From NCBI GenBank assembly GCA_015680685.1, contig MNCI01006062.1, positions 1,051,118-1,115,117 of the forward strand: 64,000 nt of DNA. The letters run 5' to 3'. Source of the stretch: Gnetum montanum. Lineage: Eukaryota > Streptophyta > Gnetopsida > Gnetales > Gnetaceae. The position numbers were made by a program, and so were the translations under genes. Every line of letters starts with the position of its first letter. Within the stretch, counting starts at the first letter, position 1. This document shows positions 9,247 through 20,539 of the stretch, in pieces. The notes below the pieces were generated by a model. That model worked only from the letters and a program-made list of their open reading frames with translations. It ran no database searches and was not told the DNA's origin.

Positions 9247-12185
9247 TTGGGTGGCTTCATGGGTACGGCGTTGAGTGGAGTGGGTTTACGTGGCCCTACG
9301 GCTAACCGTTGACGCTCCTTCTCCACGCGTTTCATGCATAAGCCTATCCACTAAATGTTCTCGTGTGTGGCGCGGAGGTGGAGCCGGTCTGGGAGCCTCG
9401 GGTTGCTTTGGGATTCTTACCACATATGAAGCTGGGTGAGGTTGCGGTTGGACAGTCGGATGTGGTTGGATGGAAGATTGGTTGGACACCCTAATGACGT
9501 AAGGACTAGGTCTACCTTGCATTTGTAAGGTGGAGGCTTGGTAAACATTAGGACTTCCAGGTATCCTAACGACATATGGGGTTGGTTTGGGTGGAGGTTG
9601 GACCTCCACTGTTGCAACGGCAGGAGGTACACGCACCACGTATGGTTTCTCGTGTGTCGGGATGTTAGATGTTGCTACGGCCGGGGGCATTCAGACAACA
9701 TATGGTTGCTGCGGGGCGCGCGGTGGTTGAGGCAAGGATGTGGATGGAGTGGGAGGAACCTGGATTGCAAACGGCTTGTTAGGTGTTTATTTTTCGTGTT
9801 CAGAGTAGACGGTGTTAATGTTAGGTGTCTCGGGTTCATCGTCAAAGCAGATTGTATTGATAACGTAAGGCACCTCTTTGGTGTTCAGAGGGTCTTTATA
9901 CACCCCCATAGCCTGGTTCTATGGTTGGACCAAGTTGGCCTTGTCAAAGGTGATTTGGCCTTCGTCAATCATTCGCTGTATGTCCTGCTTCAGTGTGAAA
10001 CAGTAATTTGTGTCGTGCCCATTGCGTTGGTGATAGTTGCAGAAGCGATCCATTCTAAAACCTTTGGGCACTGGAGGCTCATTCGGCGTTGCTAGGCTTG
10101 GGTTCTGAACAAGTTGATAGAACCGATCATGTCTCTGGATGGCCACGGGGGATAACTGTTTATGTTTCATTAATCCAGCTTTCAGTAGTTGATCGAATAG
10201 CTGGGATGGCTTCATAGGTAGTGACGTATATTGGGAGGGTTCTTTCCTCTCAAAGTTTCTCGTACGATTTTTTGTTGGGTTCTGCGATGATGATGACTCT
10301 GGTGCAGTCGCGGGAGTAGGTCTAGTATAGTTAGTAGGGGCTACTGGCGGTTTGTTTTGTTGTTGCATTTCCAATATTGCCGCTATTGTTGCTTTAGCCT
10401 TTTCTTTGTCCTTTTTACTATGTTGATTTTTAAAGGCTAGGTATGCAGGATCGTGGCTATTTTGAGCCACCTCCTCTATATTTTTAATTTGTACAAAAGC
10501 TTGGTTAAGGTTACGCGCATTAAGATAGTATAATTTGGATTTGAAGAAGTCATTAACAGCCCCCTTTAGAATTATGAGCAGATATGTCTGGGGGATTGGC
10601 TCGTGTAGCTCATTGAGAGCGGCACTCCACCTTTGAATGAATTTTTGTATAGGTTCAAGCAGTGCTTGTTTAACCTGTATAAGGCTGTCCAATGTCGCCT
10701 CATGTTTCAAGTTATATTTGAACTTGGTCACGAACTGATGTAACAACTCTTCCAAGGAAAATATAGAATTCCTCGGCAAGGCCCAGTACCAATCAAGTGC
10801 TCTCCCTACGAGGGACATAGGGAATACTCGCAAAATGGCATGTGGCCATGCCTGAAGCAATGCGCATTCTAATCTAAATGTTATTAGGTGAGCATTGGGG
10901 TCTATTTCCCCATTATATTAAGTTAGTGTGGGCAATGATATGCCTTTGGGCAAGGTTAGAGGCAAGACGGAAGGGCTGATGGGGTCATCGCGGTAGAAGT
11001 CCACTACCTTCAGCTCTCCGTCGGCAGTCGTTTTGAGGTGCTTGACCTCATCAGTTAGTTCTTGCATTAATTTTTTAGCATCTGTCCAGTCTTGGGCACT
11101 AGGTGACATGGCAGCTTGAGGTTGTGGTACATTGTACAGGTTAGACTGTTGGATGGTAGGTTGAAAGGCTGAAAGCTGTGCGGTCGGCGGTTGTGCTTGT
11201 GGCACGTTTATAGTAGGTGGCACTAGGGATGGCACATTGTAAACGAGGGGTTGTTGTTGCGGTGGTTGCGGTTGTACTTGGGGAATGTTGGCCGGTGGAA
11301 TCGTATGGGGTGGCACGTTGTGGTGAGAGGGTTAATGTGATGGCACACCAATCGCTGCCCATTGCCCGATCATGTTTTGTGGAGGAACTCCCTGTTGGGT
11401 TACAGCAGTGGAAGGGGCCCCGTGCGTTTGGATGTGGGGGATATAGTGAGCGGACGTACATGCCGGTATCACATGTGGAATCCCAATCACTCGGGGTGAG
11501 AAGGTTGCTCCCATGTTATTGTGAGGGGGTGGTGCTTGCGAGGATGGGCCTGCTGCTACAGTGGGGATGATAGTAAGAGGGAGTGTGTTGAATTATGGGT
11601 CGCTTGGAGGAGGAACATGAGCAAATGCGGATGTTTCTGGTGGAGGCACTTATGCATGGGTGAACCTGAGGGGTTGGAGGGGCATGATTTCTCCTGTGCC
11701 CGGATGGAACATGGGGTTGATGTGTGTTTGTGGGCTAATGCTGTGATAGGAGTCTTCATGTTCGGATTGGCCAGCGAACTCGTCCTCCTCTTCCGGTTGG
11801 AGATCTACTGCAGGCTGATCCAACGACTGGCTCCTTTGCAGGAGGAGTCGTGTGATGAGCTCTGAGTACTGCTCTGGAACAAGGATTATATCGTACGAGG
11901 AAGGGATGAACTCACGTCCCCCCTGTAGAAGAGTTCGTATTGCCTCTTTATCTCTATTTTGGCTCGATCTACGACTAGACCAGCTTGTATCTTCACACAT
12001 ATAAAGTTGTACTGGTCCTGGGTTTTAATGTTAGAGGTTGGGTTTCTCCCTTGCAACCTTAGGGATCGGCGGGGCCCCGCTGTGGGTTGTACTGCCAACT
12101 ATGGAATGACAGGCTATTGGGCAGCCATGGTGCCTACCATGTCGGTGACTTGAGTGGTTGTAGCGGTAGTGTTTGCGGGGTTCAT
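9247..12185 (-). pseudogene. Tat-type gag (capsid/nucleocapsid) with proline-rich regions
   Basis: The minus-strand frame opens at ATG 12185 (MNPANTT). It has a basic/polar N-terminus, a Pro/Gln-rich stretch (10918-11520), then a typical retrotransposon gag core at 9919-10860 with RALDWYWALPRN and FIQRWSAAL. The core ends in a CNYHQRNGHDTNYC motif like the CxYHxxxGHxTxxC of plant Tat gags. TAG stops lie at 12114 and 12099, other stops at about 11335 and 10918, and a frameshift near 11900-11990. Downstream is the YVVR repeat region. The LTR promoter at about 13480 would drive it. Confidence 0.8.
9286..9730 (-). repeat. PYVVR peptide-repeat region between gag and protease
   Basis: At least five copies of a PYVVR(I/V) or PYVIRV peptide occur at irregular spacing, separated by Pro/Gln-rich linkers. 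One more upstream copy reads PYVV then TGA (9691-9693), where the other copies have an Arg codon, consistent with CGA to TGA. The role is unknown. Regular short motifs in a disordered linker suggest a binding or multimerisation segment, which is inference only. Confidence 0.7.
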
Positions 12186-12229
12186 GATGATAAGTTGAAG
12201 ATGTGACACAATGTAGAGATGTGAAGTCA

Positions 12230-12860
12230 GTGTGCTTAGTGTAGCGTAAATCTACATTGGTAGTGTATAGCGTATACACTTCAACTACCGGCGTATGACG
12301 ACAGCGTATACAGCGTATAGATGTAGAGCGTATAGGGTTAGCGTAGACGACTCTACGATGTAAAGAGTACAGCGTCTATGCTGAGCAACGTATACAGCGT
12401 AAATGTGGGTCGTAAACAGGGTTACGGCATACAGAGTGTAGCGTGTACAGACGGCAACGTAAATGGGTTCACAGCGTAAGATGTTCAGCGTAAACTTAGT
12501 AGTGGCGTATATGTCAGGAGCGTAAACAGGGTTTTATGTGCAGCATAGGCAGAGTTTGCAACGTAAAGTCGGCAACGTGTGTTAGCAGCGTAAACAAAGT
12601 TATGTTGTGTGCAGCGTAAATCGTGCGACATATATGTGGCAGCGTAGACGCTGGGAATTCTGCGGACAGAGTTAGCGTATGGTTGACAGCGTAGATGCTG
12701 GAAGACTTGCAGATGGTGAGTTTTAAACAAGACAGCGTAGACGCTGGATAGTTTACGGGTGAGGTTTTAGACTGCACAGCGTAAATGTAGGGAGGGTTTC
12801 AGAGGGAATCGACGTCAGGTCGACAACGTAAACACTGGGAAGTTTGCAAGGAAGGTTTTA
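12230..12860. repeat. GCGTA-motif array in the element's 5' leader
   Basis: Repeated GCGTAAAC, GCGTATAC and GCGTAGACGCTG words between the primer-binding-site-like sequence and the gag ATG. It is looser than the LTR array but clearly the same word set. No reading frame of interest. Confidence 0.75.
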
Positions 12861-12867
12861 GGCAGAG

Positions 12868-12885
12868 GCCCTCCTTCTAGCACCA
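12868..12885 (-). other. Primer-binding-site-like sequence
   Basis: On the minus strand, TGGTGCTAGAAGGAGGGC follows the LTR. It starts with TGG as expected for pairing with a tRNA 3' CCA end. I could not match the rest to a specific tRNA. Confidence 0.45.
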
Positions 12886-13472
12886 ATTTCTATACCGTCT
12901 GAAATCGTCGGTCTCTGGCTGGAAGGAAACAGAGGCCGTGGGATCACAGGACACGCACAGAAGACCCTACCTTTGCCTGAGGACAAGCTGGAATGAACGA
13001 AGGCAGAGTACCTTGGGTGGTCCGCACGTGGATCAGACAAGGATTTCCCCGAACGTACACCAAAGTGCAATACGCTGGGTTATACGTAAACGGCATAACA
13101 AGCGTAATTAGGGTGTAAACAACGTAACTGATGCGAACATAGCATAAACGCAAACGAGCGAAAACAGAATACATGCAACAATTAATGCAAACTGTAAACG
13201 ATTTTAGGAAGAAAATGTAACAATGGCATTACAGAATTAGAGTACAATGCACCAGTTTAATGCAGTTGTGACTTGGACACAAGGCGAAAAAAAAGCCTCG
13301 GTGAATGCAGGGATGACGGTAGACTGGTTCGCACTGTAGACATAGCGTAGGGGCTGTATGCTCAGCGTACAGGTTTTCCAGCGTACGAGGTTTTCTGCTT
13401 TGAAGCTCAACGTCTCTGCTCTCTATGTTTGCTCTGAATGCTTGCCAACCAACCTGGATCTCATGAAAAATT

Positions 13473-13484
13473 GGGATTTTTATA
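13473..13484 (-). promoter_or_regulatory. TATA box of the Tat-element LTR
   Basis: The minus strand reads TATAAAAATCCC, placed between the upstream palindrome array and the leader, as expected for the U3/R junction. Confidence 0.55.
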
Positions 13485-13579
13485 CAGGTTTTGACGGTAG
13501 ACTCGGGTTGGGCGACACGTAGCGTGTTGACCGGGTGCAAAAGCGTAAAATTTACAAGTGTACAATATGTTACATTTGC

Positions 13580-13935
13580 TGGGCATATACGCTGAGCGTA
13601 TACGCTGTATTAGGCGAGCGTAGACTTTGGGCGTGTACGCTGGGCGTATACGCTGGATGTGCTAGGCGTATACGCTGATGGTAGCTGCCTTATACCAAAT
13701 CCTACTCCGCAGTGCTGCTTCCATGCCGTCTTTGAAGATTTCATGCCAGGTGTATACATCTGTTGTACCTGCTGAGCGTACATGTGAGGCGTGTACGCTA
13801 GACGTCTACGCTATGAACTTTGGGCGTATACGCTGGGCGTATACACTGAGAATGTCGAGCGTATATGTTGTGGATGTCGGGCGTATACGCTGAAAGTGTC
13901 AACTTGGGCATATACGTCGGGCATATACTCTGAGG
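13580..13935. repeat. GCGTATACGC palindrome array in LTR U3
   Basis: Roughly ten copies of GCGTATACGC or one- to two-base variants, spaced irregularly at 10-40 bases and lying upstream of the LTR TATA box on the minus strand. Confidence 0.8.
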
Positions 13936-14076
13936 ATGCATACTTAGTGAAAATTAACCATCTGATCTCTGAAGTTGTCATGTTTGGTACCAGATGTAGC
14001 CGTGGTCATCCGTGAGGCCCAGGGACCTACTCCTTGGTGGAAAAGTACTAAGCTCGAAATTTTGTGGTGTTTCACA

Positions 14077-16110
14077 ATGTAGGCCAATAATATCCTCCAA
14101 GTAAGATCTTGATGGCCATTTGTCTCCCAACATAATGACCAACACAAGAACCCTCATGAGCATCTGGGAAAACTCACAGTTGATCTATATCAGGAACACA
14201 CCATCACACCAAGCCATCGGGACATACTTTGTAAAGTTTCCCATTGATTTCCATAAAGTACTTGGCTTGGTGAAGAAACTGTTATTTCTTCTTAAGGTTT
14301 AACTCTTGTGGTATTTTTTGGGTGAGAAGATACGTAAGAATGCTACTGTACCAGTTTGTCTCCATGGGTGATTGATTATTCACTACACTAGCAAAGAGGA
14401 ATTCATCAAGAAAATAATCAAAAATTGGATACTCATTCTCTTTGTTGTCCCATCACAACCAAGATAAATGCTCAGCAACTACATTCTCGCTGCCTTTACG
14501 ATCGATCATCGTAAGATCAAACTTTTGTAAGATTACAACCCTTCGTATGATACAAGGGCTTACCATTGGCTTATTCATGAGGAACCTTATTGAACTATGA
14601 TCTATATGTATATATACTTTGTATCCCAACACATAGTGTCTAAAATTTTCTAGTGCAAACACTACAGCCATTAATTATTTCTCTGTGGTAGTGTAGTTAA
14701 GTTGTGCACCAGTGATACTTCTACTTGCATAGTGGATGTAATAAGGATGCTTCTGGTCATCTACCTATGTAAGTACAGCTCCTAAGGCATAGTTGGAGGC
14801 GTCAATCATGATATGGAATGGTTTGGACCAGTTAGGAGCTTGTAGAATGGGTGTTTCTACTAGCTTCTGTTTCAGAGTTTTTAATGCTTATTCGCATTCA
14901 TTGGTCCACTTGAAAGGTATGTCCTTTTTCGTTAATTCCACCAATGGTTTGGCAAACTTTAAAAATTTCTCAATAAATCTCCTATAGTAGCCAATATGTC
15001 CAAGGAATGATTGAATATCTTTAATAGTTTTCGATTGACAGGTAATTCCTTGGATAATTTTGATTTTCTCGAGGTCTACCTCTATCCCTGTGTGTGAGAT
15101 TTTGTGCCCTAGTACTATGCCTTCTTGGACCATCAAATGAATTTTCTGCCAGTTGAGCCTCAAATTGGTTTCTACACATCTTTTTAACACTTGCTCCAAC
15201 CAGTCCAAGGATTAATCAAAGTTTGCTCCATAAGTGGAGAAGTCGTCCATAAAGACCTTCATGCCATTCCCTATCTGCTATTGGAAGATGCTTAGAACTA
15301 GTCATTGAAATGCTACAGGGGCATTGCACAAGCTAGATGGCATCTCTTTGTATGTAAACGTTCCCCAAGGACTGGTGAATCTAGTCCTGGCTTGGTCTTC
15401 TAGGGCTATTTGTATTTGATTATATCCACTATATCCATCCAGAAAACTATAGTAGCGATTCCCTACGATGGTGTCTAAGACTTAGTCAACAAATGGCAAC
15501 AAAAAGTGATCTTTGAACGTTGTCATATTTAGTAGCCTAAAATCTATGCACACCCTGCATTTACCTCCCTTTTTAGGCACAATAACTAAGAGGCTAACCC
15601 ATTCACTATCAACAATGGGGTATATAAACCCAACCTTGAGAAGCTATTCGATTTCTTCCTTAACTACTTACTTCAACTTAGGGTTCAATCACCTCTGTGG
15701 TTATCTTCAAGGCTTCATGAAGGGGTTAGTGTAAATTCTATATTGGCATATCCCAGGATCTATTCCAGTTAATTCGAAATATGACCAAGTGAAGGCTTCC
15801 AACCATTTATCTATTACCTTCAGCAATTCTTCTTTCTGTTGAGGAGCAAGCTTAGCGTTGATAATTATCGATTTTCTATTTTTAAGGAATGTGTATTCCA
15901 TACCGGTAGGTAATGGTTTTAGCTCAAGGGACTCCTACTTAAATTTCTCAATGATTTCAAACTTCCCCCAGTTGATATTTTCAAGGTTAAGACTTCAAAT
16001 TTGGTGGTGGACTTGCTCTAATGCATCTATGCTATCGATGTAAGCATAAGTCAAACCCTCAATTGGGTCTATGCATATGAGTGAACTGCTTTCTTGATCA
16101 GCTGTTAGCC
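14077..16110 (-). pseudogene. Athila-type pol: RT, RNase H, partial integrase
   Basis: RT spans about 15900-14900, with the catalytic FMDD (15241-15255) followed by FSTYGANFD. RNase H spans about 14890-14450, with VFALENFRHYVLGYKVYIHIDH and ending near AEHLSWL. The integrase zinc-binding start is at about 14160-14080. Many stops and small frame changes break the frame. The dominant decay is point mutation, and the order of domains is intact. Confidence 0.8.
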
Positions 16111-16750
16111 ACTATGTGTCTTCTTGTCATGTGGCTACTACATATAGGCATCTTTGTATGTTAATCACTTGTGCACACTGATTGCATGCAAGCAATGCTA
16201 AACTTTGCACAAACCATGACCTCTGCATGCAATTACACCCTATGTCACTGTATGTGATGCACAGAACTTTATTCTTCTCAATCTTTCTAAATGTATTTTT
16301 CTTTGATATTTCTAGGGAAAGATTTTGGATTCCTAGGCATGCGTCGATGGTGCTTAGCCATGATCTTCCCATTATGATTGGGAAGTCTCCCTTACCATTG
16401 TTTACTTGAATCACTAGGAAGTCAGCTGGGTATGACCATCCACAAATAGTGGTAACAATGTCTTCCACCAGTCCCAATGGGATAGTGATGGATTGGGCAG
16501 CCAACTTTAGATGAATGTTGCTCTTTTTCAATGGAGGTAGGTTCCAGGCCTTGTACATTTCTTGAGAAATCAAGTTGACACCATAAACTAAATCCAAAAG
16601 AGCCTTGCACAACGCATTTTCAACAATTTGTAATTATATTAGAGGACTCATAGCATCAAAGAATTTTCTGGGAAGGTGACCAGCTTTGATCCAATCAATG
16701 AAGGCATGTGTTAGCATGACCATATGCGTAAGTGCGATGATTGCATTGAA
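16111..16750 (-). pseudogene. Athila-type protease
   Basis: The minus-strand frame contains LLDLVYGVNLIS, where Athila proteases have LLDLGASVNL, so the active-site Gly is changed to Val. It goes on with LGLVEDI and FPIIMGRSWLSTIDACLG. The second element's copy (54780-55130) keeps DLG. It is broken downstream by stops. Confidence 0.75.
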
Positions 16751-19266
16751 GGGGGCGCCAAAGTTTTGATTGATACTAAGGTGTCTAAGAAATTAGCCGC
16801 TTGTGATTGCAAGGGCTTGGTTGGACTGTTGGTTCTAAAGAAAAGTCTTTTCTTCATGTGGTTATTGGAACCAATAGTAGGTTGAGAGCTAACAGCCCTT
16901 GTGGCATTATGTTGCTGTGACTGGGTAGGGATTTCAACTTGCATTGCGGGAATAGGTGGTAGTGGAGCTATTGGTGGAAGAGATGCAGCTAGATGAGAAG
17001 GATGATATGCTTACAGAATATCGCCTCTAGAAGAGGGAGTCCTATAATACTCCCAAGCTTGGTAGTGAGGTTGAGGAGTGACGTGACCAATAGAGTCACG
17101 TGGGGAGATTGGTTGCTGCACATAATATCCATATGGATCAAGTTGCCAGTAAGGATACTATTGCCTTGGTGGTGGCATTCCCCATGATTTTAGGTGCTGC
17201 CACTATTGATATTGCTTAATTGGTTGTGGTGGAGTTCCACTGGGATAATATGTTAAGGGCTGGTGGAACTACCTTGGGTTACCTTGAGGATTAGGTAACC
17301 TTTGGGGTGTTTGCCTTTTTTTTAATCATGGGTTGAGTGCATACACCCCAGACTCCTGTAGATGTGAGATTACAAGGCAACATACCTTAGGGTGGTCATA
17401 TTTACATATCTCACATCCACTATCATTATCTGTTTTAGAATCTACAACCTCTTCAATGATGTCAACTTTTCCCTTACCCTTGCTACATGTATGTTTAGCC
17501 TCTTTTTTTTTTCTTTTTTCATGATCACTACCTTGCTCTCTAGACTCCTCTACTATTTTAAGAACAGTTTGAAATCTATTGTCTAGGGAATCCCACATTT
17601 GGTCTACCTTTGCAGAAACTTCTGATGTCATCTGTTGGATAGGTAAAGTTTTCCTATTCATCATCTCTTCAAGTGGTGACTCTTCTTCATCCTCACAAAA
17701 TCTTACTCCCCTCTTCTGAAGGGAAGGATCTCAGTTATACTCTTCTGCACTTTCTCTCTTCCATAGCTCACCTTCTTCCTTAGCAACTTGCTCCAATATT
17801 CTTTCAATTTGATGGGACCTAAGCTCAAATAGTCTTCTTTGGGCATAAGTCCCAAGGGTTCTTCTCGTTTCATGCCTAAGCCCATCCACGAGATGGCGTA
17901 GTTGATCCCTTTACGAATAACCATGGCTAGGAAAATGATGTAACAGTGCATAGTATTGGCCCATGGTAGCATCCAAGGGTTCATGTCCTCCTTGTTTCTA
18001 GCCTTGGATTTTCTTTCGCAAGTTAGACACTCAAGAGTACATTTGGTACTTGTCATTAAATAGTTCTAACATAATAATCCACCTACGAATGGATTCTGGT
18101 TCTAAAGACCAGTACCAGCTTTCCACTTCTTTAACTAATGTCTGTGGGAATAACTTAAGTTTTTTCCATTCGTTCTATGTTCTGTAAGGCACATGCATCA
18201 TGGAATGCTTGTAAATGATTCTGAGGGTTAGCATTGTATCCCCCTTCAAATCGTGGGATGTTTTTCATATCTAATCTCTTGATCCTACTATCTTTCAGAT
18301 GCCTTGTTGGAATTCTAACAGCCTTCGTTATGTCCAACATACTTCAAGTAGCGAGAAGGGGTTCATCGTGATCATCTCATCCATGGAATCTATGATGCCT
18401 ACGTTATTCCCTACTCTCCCTTCTTCTATGTTGTGACTCTCTAGAGTGCCCTCATCCCCTTTCCTGGCTATTTCATCTATGACTTCCACTTTGCCTACCT
18501 TTATCCCCATGGCCTTTTTCTTTATGACCACGTCCAGATATTGAAGGAGAGGGTGAAGGAGATGATGAAGGTAAAGAAGAAGGAGAACCATCATCATGAC
18601 GGTGTCTGCTACCTTCTCTTCTACAGTCTCAACCTTAATCACGATTTCGATCAGAATGTCCATGCTTATCATGAGTTCGTGTTCCTTTTTCGGACCCTTT
18701 GTGTCCATGGGTATCAGAACCTAGGTTATGAATAGTGGAATGAAGGTCCTGATACACAACCCCTTGGCCAAAGTCAAGGGGAGGAACATCGTTGTGTGGG
18801 TGACTGCCTGAGGTAGGTTCACCACCCTCATTTTTGCTTAAGACATGTGGGGCATCTTAGGACCACTTGCCCTTTAAAGACTTATGATGTCTCTCCTATT
18901 ACAAGTCCCTTTGACGTTGTGCCTCTATGGGACAGTATTCTCTTGAGTCATGGTCTTGCACAACGTATTTTGTGTGTAAGTGCAACATGCCAATTTGTGT
19001 GAGAGCATGAAGAAGCATGCTCAGGACTGAACGATCAGGAGGTAACACTATGTTACCCTCTAAGTCTCGCCAACGCAGTTGTTTATCTTTATGGAGGATA
19101 AAGATGAAGTTTGGTATATACTCATCGAGATGAATATATACCACTCGAACTTGTTGAGGGACTTGCAGATTAACGTCATGTGTATTACACTGCCAATTGT
19201 TTCCTGTTTCAGACTTAGGTGGTGAGGTGCTTTCATACGAAGAAGAAGACATACTTTTCTATTCAA
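16751..19266 (-). pseudogene. Athila-type gag
   Basis: It starts MSSSSYEST near 19252 and runs through LRWRDLEGNIVLPPDRS, a His/Arg/Ser-rich segment (18500-18740) and IPRFEGGYNANPQNHLQAFH (about 18200-18260), a hallmark of Athila gag. It ends with a zinc-knuckle-like CEICKYDHPKVCC (about 17385-17425) and Pro/Gln-rich tails. It is split by many stops and frame changes. Confidence 0.8.
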
Positions 19267-19369
19267 TGTGCAATGTATTCTTGTTTATTATTTTCTAAAC
19301 CAACCCTAAGGGTTCGTTCCAACGATGTGAATGATTTCCTAAGTTCTAATTAGCGCACAAACAACTAAG

Positions 19370-19387
19370 TCCCCAACAATGGCACCA
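19370..19387 (-). other. Primer-binding site, tRNA-Asp type, mutated
   Basis: The minus strand reads TGGTGCCATTGTTGGGGA. The tRNA-Asp type site known from Athila elements is TGGCGCCGTTGCCGGGGA. The differences are C-to-T or G-to-A changes. Confidence 0.65.
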
Positions 19388-19388
19388 A

Positions 19389-20256
19389 TGATGAGCAGTG
19401 AGGTACCCCTACACTCAACCATACGAATATAAGCATTTCATGCACGATCCGGTCAAATTCCAAGGCCTAAGTGCCTATGCACCCTTGTGGAACAAGGACA
19501 GGTTGGTTGATCATTGTCTTCCCAAGCTTACCTATATATCACGATTGTATGGTTAAGTAAGCTTGAGGCATATGATTTTTATAGCTTTTATGTTTTTATG
19601 TCCTACGCTAGTAGGGAAGGAGAGAGATAACTAAGTGACTAATTTATCTTAACTACTCATTAACTAAATTCTAACTAATCCTAACACTAGTATCCATTCT
19701 CACTTGTCATACACATCCTAAACCAGTGCAACACTACTGGGATGCTAATCGTTACTAAGTTACCAAGTGTTACATGCATGCTCGAAGTGATCATACTGAG
19801 TGTAATTTAACAATTTTTTTAATTGATCAAAATGAATTGCTATGCTAATCCCAGAAATGTAAAGTGCATAAAATAAAATAAATGCATAAGAAAATAAAAT
19901 AAAATAAATTCGTAAGAAAACAAATCTCAAGTACTATAAGGATGAATCAAAGAGCTCATCTTTATTGTCGTACACAAGGTGTGCTCAGGTACATAATGCT
20001 CAAATAAAGATCCATCCACACTTAGACCTCCTGCTGCAGACACTTGGAAAATACTCTAACCTTCAAACAGACTACAAGAGTTTTGCTACTTGACTCCTAA
20101 ATGACTTCTTTTTCAATTGTGCACCTGGGCACTGTATTTATAGGCTTAGGAGCAACTACTCTAATAATTAGAGTAACCACTCTAATCATTAGAATAAACC
20201 GCTAGAGTAACTACTCTAATAATTAGAATAAACAGCTAGAGTAACTACTCTCATCA
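19389..20256 (-). mobile_element. 5' LTR of Athila-like element A
   Basis: 868 bases with TGATGA at the start and TCATCA at the end (minus strand), abutting the primer site. The last 40 bases match the ends of the LTRs at 45973, 52019 and 58274. The TATA box reads CTATAAATA (minus, 20135-20143). GAGTA...TACTC repeats lie upstream of it. Confidence 0.8.
20150..20256. repeat. GAGTAACTACTC repeats in LTR U3
   Basis: Four to five copies of an imperfect palindrome GAGTA-nn-TACTC, joined by AATAATTAGAATAAAC-type spacers (period about 36), directly upstream of the LTR TATA box. Confidence 0.75.
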
Positions 20257-20539
20257 CTAAGTGATTAAAATATGATTTTCAATTATGAAAAAAAGTAGAA
20301 ATTATTAATAAAAATACTTAAGTCTATAATTATCAATCAAATAAATGTCTCTAAGAAAGAATTGTAGGTAATGAATGCTTTGTATATACTTAAAAATAAA
20401 TGTCACAAGACGATCATTTAAGCTTTGGAATGTTACAAAGAAATTGTTCTAAACTATCATCAATGTAGCTATTTTTTATGGTTGTTCGATATGGGGTCCA
20501 ATTTGGCAAATAAATAGTGGAATCAAATCAAACTAATCG

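Larger units (their letters stand above)
1..14076 (-). mobile_element. Tat/Ogre-like Ty3/gypsy LTR retrotransposon, 5' part (integrase and 3' LTR beyond window)
   Basis: Reading on the minus strand from high to low coordinates the order is LTR (to about 12887), primer-binding-site-like sequence, leader, gag (from 12185), protease (8529-9185), then after a 5.7 kb interruption RT (2420-1077), RNase H and a second plant-type RNase H (about 630-300). Two RNase H domains in a gypsy element are known from the Tat lineage (Ogre, Retand and relatives), which supports that placement. The interruption between protease and RT holds a plus-strand spliced gene. Many in-frame stops show this copy is dead. 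The right boundary at about 14076 is inferred: a TGTGAAAC LTR start abuts the integrase frame of an Athila-like element. No second LTR is in the window, so ends and target duplication are unproven. Confidence 0.8.
12887..14076 (-). mobile_element. 5' LTR of the Tat-like element (boundaries inferred)
   Basis: It lies directly upstream (minus sense) of the primer-binding-site-like sequence. It holds a TATA box (13473-13484) with a GCGTATACGC array upstream of it (13580-13935). The proposed left LTR end is TGTGAAAC at 14076, where Athila integrase coding stops. The right end does not show a clear CA before the primer site. Without the second LTR the ends are provisional. Confidence 0.5.
14077..20256 (-). 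mobile_element. Athila-like Ty3/gypsy element A, truncated in integrase
   Basis: Minus-strand order from the right: 5' LTR (20256-19389), tRNA-Asp-like primer site, gag, protease, RT, RNase H, and the start of the integrase zinc finger (GHYVGRQMAIKILL then YYWP, about 14080-14160), cut off by the Tat-like LTR. Gag and protease match the elements at 52-55.5 kb and 58-64 kb. The rest of integrase and the 3' LTR presumably lie beyond the left edge, past the inserted element. Confidence 0.8.
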
